NCBI RefSeq assembly: GCF_001542415.1
Contig: NZ_LNCU01000040.1
Coordinates: 227,075 to 276,840 of the forward strand
DNA from: Bradyrhizobium macuxiense
GTDB lineage: Bacteria > Pseudomonadota > Alphaproteobacteria > Rhizobiales > Xanthobacteraceae
Length of the DNA: 49,766 nt
Reading direction: 5' to 3'
The translations under genes and the position numbers were made by a program. Below are positions 1-6,249 of this stretch, piece after piece. Under the pieces are notes generated by a model that ran no database searches, had not been told where the DNA came from, and was given only the letters and a program-made list of their open reading frames with translations. Within the stretch, counting starts at the first letter, position 1. Each line of letters opens with the position of its first letter.

Positions 1-371
1 CCCGCCGGCGCGAGGGCGTCGATCAGGCTCTCCGCGATCGCAGTGAATTTCGGCGCCCAGTGTTCCTTGATCGTGGTGGCCCGGAAGGAGGGCTCGATCG
101 CCTTGCGGCCGATCGCATGCTCGGCGCCGTCCTTGCGCATGAAGGTCGGCCCCATCACCTTGTTGACCAGCGAGACGGGATTGTCGGCCGAATAGGTCGC
201 AGGATCGCGCTCGATTTTGGTGATGTCGTCGAAGCGCGTCACCAGCGTCAGCTTCGCCGTCTCGACGAAGACGGCGGGTGCCATCTCGCGCAGGCGGCGG
301 AAGATCGGATAGGGGTCGTCGAGCAGATCCCGGTACGCGATGTCTGTGACGACGGGCACGGTGCTGGTCAT
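1..371 (-). CDS. Cytochrome P450, N-terminal part (cut by window edge)
   Basis: The minus strand is open from an ATG at 371 to the left edge, giving the first 123 residues of a larger protein. The N-terminus has the DPYPIFRRLREMAP segment typical of soluble bacterial P450s, followed by a GAEHAIGRKAIEPSFR stretch that matches the HxxxR heme-propionate C-helix. The oxygen-binding I-helix and the cysteine heme ligand lie outside the window, so catalytic competence cannot be checked. P450s are heme monooxygenases fed by ferredoxin partners; none is visible here. The gene is divergent from the LysR gene at 510, which makes that regulator a natural candidate for its control. The substrate is unknown. 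Confidence 0.85.
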   Translation of the reverse strand, partial: MTSTVPVVTDIAYRDLLDDPYPIFRRLREMAPAVFVETAKLTLVTRFDDITKIERDPATYSADNPVSLVNKVMGPTFMRKDGAEHAIGRKAIEPSFRATTIKEHWAPKFTAIAESLIDALAPA

Positions 372-509
372 TGGTTCTCCCGAGCGGTTTTTTGCAGAGC
401 CTAGCCGCGGGCGGGCAATCGCTCAATTCGATGGAGTCAATGAAGACAATCGAAATCTTGCATGACATGTGATAGGCTATCGGCCAACAGGCAGTGCGGG
501 AGGCGAGGG
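372..509. promoter_or_regulatory. Divergent promoter region between P450 and LysR genes
   Basis: This 138-base gap separates two divergent genes. It holds a loose dyad, TTCGAT at 427-432 and ATCGAA at 449-454, in an AT-richer patch. LysR regulators usually bind interrupted dyads in such gaps. The match to a T-N11-A LysR box is weak, so the operator is only a suggestion. Confidence 0.3.
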
Positions 510-1418
510 GTGGCGGTCAATTCTTCGGTCGATCCGGTCGACATCGGGAGCTTGCGGACGCTCGTGCTGGTGTACGATTTGCAGTCGTTCTCCGCCGCAG
601 CCAAGCGGCTCGACGTCAACCAGTCCACGATCAGCTACACGATCGAGCGGTTGCGCGGCGTGCTGCGCGATCCCTTGTTCGTGCGCCAGGGCAATGGCGT
701 CAGCGCCACTGAACGCTGTACGGCACTGGTCGCGTGGGCGCGGGACATGATCGGCGAGATGGAGGGACTTGCCGCGCCGGCGGAATTCGATCCGGCGATC
801 GCGCAAGGCACCGTGACGATCTCCTGCAACTATCACGAACGCCAGACGCTGATCCCGCAGTTTTGCGCGAGGCTGCGCGCGGGCGCGCCGCGGGCGAAGC
901 TCGTGCTGCTCGATGCCGCGGGACACGGCAACATCCACCTCAAGCAGAACCAGTGCGACATCGTTCTCGGCCCGGTCGGGGTCGTCGGCGAGAGCTTCTA
1001 TCGGCGCCACATCCTCACCGACCACTATGTCTGCATCATGGATCCGGCCAATCCGCTGGCGCGGGGCCGGATCACGCTGTCGGCCTACGCCAGGGCGGAG
1101 CATGTCTTCGTGACCCACAGCGGCGAGTGGCAGCCGCTTTATCTCGATGTGCTCAAGGCCAGGGATATCGAGATCGAGCCGGCGGTGAGCCTTCCCAACC
1201 ACGACAGCCTGGAGCGCATCATCGCGGGCACCCGGCTCGTCGCCACGATCCCGCATCATCTGGCACGCGCCATGCGCGGCGGGCTGCACGTTGCGTCCCT
1301 GCCGTTCCGCGTGCCGATCTCGATCGACATGTACTGGAGCGCCCGGACCGCCAAGTCAGGCCTGCACAAATGGGCACGCGGCCTGCTCGCCGAGGTGGCC
1401 AAGGAGTACGCCGCCTGA
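510..1418 (+). CDS. LysR family transcriptional regulator
   Basis: The 302-residue protein has a winged helix-turn-helix at roughly residues 12-70 (SFSAAAKRLDVNQSTISYTI, then DPLFVRQGNG), followed by a periplasmic-binding-like effector domain. The length is normal for LysR proteins. I chose the GTG at 510 because GGGAGG (498-503) lies six bases upstream. An in-frame ATG at 462 would add 16 residues but has no visible ribosome binding site. The gene is divergent from the P450 gene, the classic arrangement of a LysR regulator with its target. The effector ligand cannot be read from sequence. Confidence 0.9.
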   Translation: MAVNSSVDPVDIGSLRTLVLVYDLQSFSAAAKRLDVNQSTISYTIERLRGVLRDPLFVRQGNGVSATERCTALVAWARDMIGEMEGLAAPAEFDPAIAQGTVTISCNYHERQTLIPQFCARLRAGAPRAKLVLLDAAGHGNIHLKQNQCDIVLGPVGVVGESFYRRHILTDHYVCIMDPANPLARGRITLSAYARAEHVFVTHSGEWQPLYLDVLKARDIEIEPAVSLPNHDSLERIIAGTRLVATIPHHLARAMRGGLHVASLPFRVPISIDMYWSARTAKSGLHKWARGLLAEVAKEYAA

Positions 1419-1469
1419 GCGCTTTGGTCTTACGCGGATGTCATGACACCGCGCATGCCCCAAACGCAA

Positions 1470-1496
1470 AAGGCCCGCACCGATGGTGCGGGCCTT
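1470..1496. terminator. Terminator hairpin between convergent genes
   Basis: A perfect 12-bp inverted repeat, AAGGCCCGCACC/GGTGCGGGCCTT, has a three-base loop and lies between the convergent ends of the LysR gene (1418) and the phosphate transporter (1538). It has A-runs on one side and short T-runs on the other, so it could stop transcription from both directions. Confidence 0.75.
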
Positions 1497-1537
1497 GTCG
1501 TTCGGCGCCGGGGGGCATCGCGCCGAAAGCGTCGGTG

Positions 1538-3160
1538 TCAGAACACGTGGTAGAACACGTAGTACAGAACGCCCGAAAGGATCATCGCGGCCGGCAGCGT
1601 CAGCACCCAGGCCATGGCGATGTTGCGGATCGTCGCCCATTGCAGGCCGGATCCGTTGGCCGCCATGGCGCCGGCGATGCCTGACGACAGCACGTGCGTG
1701 GTCGAGACCGGCAGGCCGTAGCCGTCGGCCGCCGCGATCGTCGCGGCCGCCGTGATCTCGGCGCAGGCGCCCTGCGCGTAGGTCAGGTGGGTCTTGCCGA
1801 TCTTCTCGCCGACGGTGACGACGATGCGCTTCCAGCCGACCATGGTGCCGAGGCCGAGCGCGATGGCGACGGCGAACTTCACCCAGCTCGGGATGAACTT
1901 GGTCGCGGCATCGAGCGAGGCCTTGTACTCGGTCAGCGTGGCGATGTCGGTGGCGGAGAGTTCGGCTTCCTTGTCCTTCATCAGCAAGCGGATCGCTTCC
2001 GAGGCGAGGTACATGTCGTTGCGGGTGTTGCCGACGGCCTCAGCAGGGAACTTCGCCAATGAGCCGTACTGGGCGACCTGCTGGCCGATGTCGCGCACCA
2101 GCACCGCGAGTGACGGGAAGGTGCCCTCGTTGATCTGGTGCTGCGAGACGTAGTTGGTCACGGCGGGGCGCGGGTTGCCGATCACGTTGTAGCCGGCGGC
2201 CTTGCCCTCGATGACCTTGCTGGCGGCGATCGAGTGTGCGGTGAACTGCTCGATCGCGCTGTTGGGCAGCGCGCGGTTCAGCGCATAGGCGGTCGGCACG
2301 GTGCCGATCAGGATCAGCATGATCAGGCCCATGCCCTTCTGGCCGTCATTCGAGCCATGGAAGAAGCTGACCAGCGTGCAGGTCAGGATCAGGATGCCGC
2401 GGATCCACCACGGCGGCGGCTGATCGCCGACCGGCTCGCCGAACAGCTTGGGCGTCGCGCGAAGCAGCACGGCCTTGAGGACATACAGCAGAACCGCGGC
2501 GAGCACGAAGCCGAACAGCGGTGACAGCAGCAGCGCCTTGGCGATGTTGGTCGCCTGCGACCAGTCCACGCCGGAGGTGCCGTCGCGGCCGCGCAGCAGC
2601 GCGTTGGTGATGCCGACGCCCATGATCGATCCGATCAGCGTGTGCGAACTCGAGGCCGGCAGGCCGAGCCACCAGGTGCCGAGATTCCAGATGATGGCGG
2701 CGATCAACAGCGCGAACACCATGGCGAAGCCCGCGCTCGAGCCGACCTGCAGGATCAACTCGACCGGCAGCAGCGACACGATGCCGAATGCGACGGCGCC
2801 GCTGGAGAGCAGCACGCCGAACAGGTTGAACAGGCCCGACCACACCACGGCGACATGCGCCGGCAGCGAGCGGGTGTAGATCACGGTGGCGACCGCGTTG
2901 GCGGTGTCATGGAAGCCGTTGACGAATTCGAAGCCGAGCGCGATCAGCAGGGCGACGAACAGCAGGAGATAGGGCACGAACGAGGTGATGCGTGCGCCGG
3001 TGGCGTCGACATCGGCATAGATGCTGTAGCCGACAAACAGCAGGGCGGCCGCAACCACGCCCATGTAGATGACGCCGGTTAATGGATGAAAACCCTTGTC
3101 GAGGTCCGGCCCTTTCTTCAGGGCGGGTTCGATCGAGCCGGGTAGCGCCATATCGCTCAT
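1538..3160 (-). CDS. pit: PiT family inorganic phosphate transporter
   Basis: This 540-residue polytopic membrane protein belongs to the PiT (PHO4) family, which takes up phosphate, usually as a metal-phosphate complex, driven by the proton gradient. The two family signatures are visible: FVNGFHDTANAVATVIYT in the N-terminal half and YGLPVSTTHVLSSGI in the C-terminal half, plus SFFHGSNDGQKG. A long soluble loop separates the two transmembrane halves. The ATG at 3160 is preceded by AGGAG at a good distance; the upstream in-frame start at 3214 has no such support. It stands alone, with no PhoU-like DUF47 gene beside it. Confidence 0.93.
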   Translation of the reverse strand: MSDMALPGSIEPALKKGPDLDKGFHPLTGVIYMGVVAAALLFVGYSIYADVDATGARITSFVPYLLLFVALLIALGFEFVNGFHDTANAVATVIYTRSLPAHVAVVWSGLFNLFGVLLSSGAVAFGIVSLLPVELILQVGSSAGFAMVFALLIAAIIWNLGTWWLGLPASSSHTLIGSIMGVGITNALLRGRDGTSGVDWSQATNIAKALLLSPLFGFVLAAVLLYVLKAVLLRATPKLFGEPVGDQPPPWWIRGILILTCTLVSFFHGSNDGQKGMGLIMLILIGTVPTAYALNRALPNSAIEQFTAHSIAASKVIEGKAAGYNVIGNPRPAVTNYVSQHQINEGTFPSLAVLVRDIGQQVAQYGSLAKFPAEAVGNTRNDMYLASEAIRLLMKDKEAELSATDIATLTEYKASLDAATKFIPSWVKFAVAIALGLGTMVGWKRIVVTVGEKIGKTHLTYAQGACAEITAAATIAAADGYGLPVSTTHVLSSGIAGAMAANGSGLQWATIRNIAMAWVLTLPAAMILSGVLYYVFYHVF

Positions 3161-3316
3161 TGGTAATCTCCTATTCCAATGCGGCCGATCTTGATCGATG
3201 CATATGACAAGCAATTGAAATTCGGCGCGGCCGGTCGGTAAACGGCGTGGATTGAGCCGCTCTTGCGCAATGCGGTTGATGGCGTCGCTGGAGATCGCGG
3301 TTCAGGCGCGCAATCT

Positions 3317-3336
3317 TCAGTGACAAACGTCACTGA
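3317..3336. promoter_or_regulatory. Palindrome upstream of PiT gene, possible operator
   Basis: TCAGTGAC and GTCACTGA form perfect 8-bp arms around a four-base spacer. The size and symmetry suit a dimeric regulator site. The regulator is unknown and the site is about 157 bases from the start codon. Confidence 0.3.
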
Positions 3337-3443
3337 TCGCGCACGAACCCTGCGGAGGGCGCGTTACGGATCTGGAAATTGCCGGAGGCGGCGGAAGGAT
3401 CAGGCAGCATTGCTTCCGGAAAATCCGGTGAGGCCTGCAGGTG

Positions 3444-3497
3444 GAGGTCGCGCGCTGCGCGATTGGGGCTAGTCGAACCGCGCAGCGCGCTGACCTC
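3444..3497. repeat. GC-rich inverted repeat (stem-loop)
   Basis: The left arm at 3444-3461 (GAGGTCGCGCGCTGCGCG) pairs with the right arm at 3479-3497 with a single-base bulge, around a 17-base loop. It lies between the 3' end of the UdgX gene and the phosphate transporter. It could be a dispersed palindromic repeat or a structured transcript end; there is no T-run. Confidence 0.55.
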
Positions 3498-3646
3498 AGG
3501 GTACGTCATGGCGTGAACATGACGCCCAATACCTGTAGAGCCTGTGACGCTATCACGGATCAATTAAAGGTTGTAGGGGGGTTCTCAAAATGTTTCTCGT
3601 TTTTCATATCGAAGTGTGATTTTGGGGAGGTTGTGGCGCCGGGACA

Positions 3647-5062
3647 TCAGGCCGCGCGATCCGAGCGGCGCAGCCAGCCGGCCGCGATTTTCAGGTCGTC
3701 GACAAAGCGCTGATATTCCAGCGCCTTGGCGTCCTCATCGGGCAACCGCAGCAGATAGGAGGGGTGCACGGTGACCAGCACTTTTGTTCCATCATGCTCG
3801 ATCAGGCAGCCGCGGCTCCTATTGATAGCGGTGATTTTGCCGAGCACGCCCTGTGCCGCGGTCGCCCCAAGCGCCACCACCAGCTCCGGTTTGATGGCGG
3901 CCAGCTCACGCTCGTACCATTGCCGGCAGGCGCGGATTTCCGGCGTGCTCGGTTTCTGATGCAGCCGGATCTTGCCGCGCGGCACGAATTTGAAATGCTT
4001 CACGGCGTTGGTGACGTAGACCTTGCCGCGGTCGATGCCGGCATCCTCAAGCGCGCGATCGAGCATTTGTCCGGCGGGGCCGACGAACGGCTTGCCGGCG
4101 AGGTCTTCCTTGTCGCCGGGCTGCTCGCCGACCAGCATGATCGATGCATCTTGCGGGCCTTCGCCGAACACGGTCTGGGTCGCATCCTTCCAGAGCGGAC
4201 AGGCGCGGCAACCGGCGGCCTCGGCGCGTAGCGCCGCGATCGTGTCGTGGGTGTCTTTGCGAGCCATCGGCATATCCTGCGGTTTCTGCGGCGTGTGCGG
4301 TTTCGTCGCCTTGGTTGCGATGAAGGCGCCGCCCGTCATCCGCATCGCGTCTTCGAGCAGGGGCTTAATGATCGAGTCCTCGGGCAGGTTCCTCCAATAG
4401 GCCTGCGGCATCTCCATCACTTTCAGCTGCGCTGGATTGAAGAGGCCGCTGTAATGACGCCGCCAGGTTTCCTCAAGCCGGTCCTCGCTCGGCACTTCGG
4501 ATTTGTCGATGCCCGGCGTGATCGAGACCGCGTGGCCATCCCAATGCGCGCAGACATCGGGCGTCAGGATCGACCATGGCATGTCGGCGAAACGGCTCGC
4601 GAAAAACGGCGCGGCAAGCTCGACGACATGATGCTCGGGCTCGAACCAGGCGACGTAATGCGCCTTGTGCTCGCGGCCGATTTCGCGGAAGCGGAGCTGC
4701 GCGATCATCCTGTCCATCTCGCGATAGACCAAACGCGCCATCGCGTTGGCCTCGGCGATGTCGGGGTCGTTCGCCAGATCGTGGTGGCCGCGCAGACGCC
4801 ATAGCAAGCGATAGAGCAGGGCGAAGCGTTCGCCGCTTCGATGCAGGATCGCGGCCCTTGCCAGCTCGACGAAGGTGGCGGGGACGTTGAACGCATGCGG
4901 CGCATCGGGCAGGTCGCTCGCGCCGGATGCCGCATACAATTCCGCAGCATCGCGTACTTTCCATGTGACGTCAGATGGCTTCACGTCATTCACCGCCAAT
5001 CGTCGCGCGGCTTTGCGCCAGCCCTCGAAATCGATGTCGCTGTCGAGCATGATGATGTGCAT
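3647..5062 (-). CDS. DUF4130 - UdgX family uracil-DNA binding protein fusion
   Basis: The 471-residue protein joins two modules. Residues 1-250 match the DUF4130/TIGR03915 putative DNA metabolism domain, including EMPQAYWRNLPE at 227-238. Residues 280-465 are a family-4-like uracil-DNA glycosylase of the UdgX branch: GEQPGD at 312-317, TVHPSYLLR at 431-439, and candidate Fe-S cysteines C285, C288, C379 and C419. The loop KIRLHQKP carries H368, matching the histidine that in UdgX forms a covalent bond with the abasic site made from uracil. The ATG at 5062 has GGAGC upstream; longer in-frame starts run through non-coding-like sequence. It is divergent from imuA, with a LexA box between them. 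Confidence 0.88.
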   Translation of the reverse strand: MHIIMLDSDIDFEGWRKAARRLAVNDVKPSDVTWKVRDAAELYAASGASDLPDAPHAFNVPATFVELARAAILHRSGERFALLYRLLWRLRGHHDLANDPDIAEANAMARLVYREMDRMIAQLRFREIGREHKAHYVAWFEPEHHVVELAAPFFASRFADMPWSILTPDVCAHWDGHAVSITPGIDKSEVPSEDRLEETWRRHYSGLFNPAQLKVMEMPQAYWRNLPEDSIIKPLLEDAMRMTGGAFIATKATKPHTPQKPQDMPMARKDTHDTIAALRAEAAGCRACPLWKDATQTVFGEGPQDASIMLVGEQPGDKEDLAGKPFVGPAGQMLDRALEDAGIDRGKVYVTNAVKHFKFVPRGKIRLHQKPSTPEIRACRQWYERELAAIKPELVVALGATAAQGVLGKITAINRSRGCLIEHDGTKVLVTVHPSYLLRLPDEDAKALEYQRFVDDLKIAAGWLRRSDRAA

Positions 5063-5084
5063 GCGATTGCTCCGTTTCCGTCTC

Positions 5085-5110
5085 GTCGCCGTCTCTTGTC
5101 GCCGTCTCTT
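5085..5110. repeat. 13-bp tandem duplication upstream of udgX
   Basis: GTCGCCGTCTCTT occurs twice in direct succession (5085-5097, 5098-5110), 23-48 bases upstream of the UdgX start codon. This may be a replication-slippage duplication in the 5' untranslated region. Confidence 0.7.
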
Positions 5111-5222
5111 GGGCTCGCGCGCCCGGTGAGGCCGGGGAGAGGATGCGGAGGCCGCGCTCCGTTTCCGGGCGTGCTTTAATCCCCTTGATTCCGCTGATGA
5201 ATCCGGGAGCCCACCAATCCGA

Positions 5223-5270
5223 TTGACTCCGTCGGCCCTGTTAGCTTTTATATTAGAACATATCATGAAC
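5223..5270 (+). promoter_or_regulatory. SOS promoter with LexA box for imuA-imuB-dnaE2
   Basis: GAAC-N7-GAAC at 5256-5270 (GAACATATCATGAAC) is an exact match to the direct-repeat LexA box of alphaproteobacteria. Just upstream, TTGACT at 5223-5228 and TTTTAT at 5246-5251 are spaced by 17 bases and make a sigma-70-like promoter, putting the expected transcription start within the box. LexA bound here would block transcription toward imuA. The divergent udgX start is 194 bases away, so shared control is possible but not shown. Confidence 0.8.
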
Positions 5271-5341
5271 AAATGAGCCAGTGCCTGGCTCTCTGTTCTG
5301 ACCAGTGACGGCTTCAAATCTCTGTTGGAAGGAGCGGCGCA

Positions 5342-5419
5342 ATGCCGGAGCGCGATCAGCAAAAGTGGTCGCCGGTTTTGCGTTCGATCGCGCTCCTCCT
5401 TTTAAATAAGGGCGCATGA
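5342..5419 (+). CDS. Possible 24-residue leader peptide upstream of imuA
   Basis: An ATG at 5342 with AAGGAG seven bases upstream opens a 24-codon frame (begins MPERDQQKWSPV). It ends at TGA 5417-5419, overlapping the first imuA start candidate as ATGA. The ribosome binding site is better than any for imuA itself. It lies in the leader made by the SOS promoter. It might couple translation into imuA, or it may be chance; no family is recognised. Confidence 0.3.
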   Translation: MPERDQQKWSPVLRSIALLLLNKGA

Positions 5420-5461
5420 TCATGTCGCCAAACCGCTCACACTTTGGCGGATCATGCGCCA
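5411..5461. repeat. GCATGATC-type palindromic repeat over the imuA start region
   Basis: Perfect 11-bp arms GGCGCATGATC (5411-5421) and GATCATGCGCC (5451-5461) enclose a second pairing CGCCAAA/TTTGGCG, giving an 18-bp stem with a small bulge. It belongs to the same family as the elements at 24851-24926 and 49218-49239. It covers the in-frame ATGs at 5416 and 5422 that precede the conserved part of ImuA. Confidence 0.75.
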
Positions 5462-5469
5462 CCGCACGC

Positions 5470-6249
5470 ATGAGTACGCTTGCGTCCCTGCGCGGCAGCA
5501 TCGCGCGCATCGAGGCGCCATCTGATGCGAACATGCCGAACCGCATCGCGCTCGGCCACGCAGGCGCGGATGCGATGCTGCGCGGCGGGCTTGCACCCGC
5601 ATCGCTGCACGAAGTGTTCGCGAGCGGCCATCAGGGCGGGGCGGCGACCGGCTTCATCGCAGGCCTCGCCGGACGGATGTCGCCGCGCAAGCCGCTGGTC
5701 TGGGTGCGGCAGGATTTTTCCGATCGCGAAAGCGGCGCGCTGTCGATGAGCGGGCTCGCCGAGTTCGGCCTCGATCCGCGTCTGCTCGTCACGGTGCGCG
5801 CGGCCGATGTCGATACCGCGTTGCGCACCGCGGCCGACGCGCTCGCCTGCGATGCGCTGGGCGCGGTCGTGCTCGAGGTCTGGGGCGATGTGCGCCAGCT
5901 CGATCTCGTCGCCAGCCGCAAACTGACCCTGGCCGCGCAAGCCTCCGGGGTCGCCGCGCTGGTGCTGCGGATCGCGGCGACCCCGATCCCCTCGACTGCG
6001 GAAACGCGCTGGATCGTGCGCGCGGCGCATTCGCCGCCCGGCACCGCCGCCAGCGCCTGGGGTGCGCCGCGCTTCGACGCCGAACTCGTGCGCAATCGTC
6101 ATGGCCCGGTCGGGCGATGGATCATGGAATGGAAATGTGATGAGTGCCTTTTCAGCGAACCGTCGGCGTATCCTCAGCCTGTGGCTGCCACGCCTTCCCA
6201 TCGACCGCATCAAGCGCAAGCTCGCGCAAAGCATCGCCTCGCAAGCTGA
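5470..6249 (+). CDS. imuA: ImuA, RecA-like SOS mutagenesis protein
   Basis: ImuA is the RecA-related partner of ImuB and DnaE2 in the alternative translesion mutasome induced by DNA damage. The protein from 5470 is 259 residues: ASLRGSIARIE at the N-terminus, then RIALGHAGADAMLRGGL, HEVFASGHQGGAATGFIAGL (the degenerate P-loop region) and the WVRQDF and LSMSGLAEFGLDPRLL segments typical of this family. In-frame ATGs at 5416 and 5422 would add 16-18 residues encoded by a palindromic repeat, so I start at 5470 where similarity to the family begins, although no good ribosome binding site precedes it. The 3' end overlaps imuB by 110 bases. It is first in the imuA-imuB-dnaE2 operon. Confidence 0.9.
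   Translation: MSTLASLRGSIARIEAPSDANMPNRIALGHAGADAMLRGGLAPASLHEVFASGHQGGAATGFIAGLAGRMSPRKPLVWVRQDFSDRESGALSMSGLAEFGLDPRLLVTVRAADVDTALRTAADALACDALGAVVLEVWGDVRQLDLVASRKLTLAAQASGVAALVLRIAATPIPSTAETRWIVRAAHSPPGTAASAWGAPRFDAELVRNRHGPVGRWIMEWKCDECLFSEPSAYPQPVAATPSHRPHQAQARAKHRLAS

Larger units (their letters stand above)
3161..3646. other. Gene-poor region upstream of the phosphate transporter
   Basis: No convincing gene lies here. The stretch holds a palindrome with 8-bp arms, TCAGTGAC-aaac-GTCACTGA (3317-3336), about 157 bases upstream of the transporter start, and a large GC-rich inverted repeat at 3444-3497. I did not find a clear Pho box. The short open frames present show no protein-like composition. 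Confidence 0.5.
5063..5415. other. Divergent regulatory region between udgX and imuA
   Basis: This region contains a 13-bp tandem duplication (GTCGCCGTCTCTT at 5085-5097 and 5098-5110) just upstream of the UdgX start, the SOS promoter and LexA box at 5223-5270, and a 24-codon open frame with a strong ribosome binding site at 5342-5419. The imuA leader is therefore unusually long. Confidence 0.6.

Noticed and set aside
3263..3472. A 69-codon frame between the PiT and UdgX genes
   Set aside because: Arg/Gly-rich composition, no start support, and it runs into the GC-rich stem-loop.
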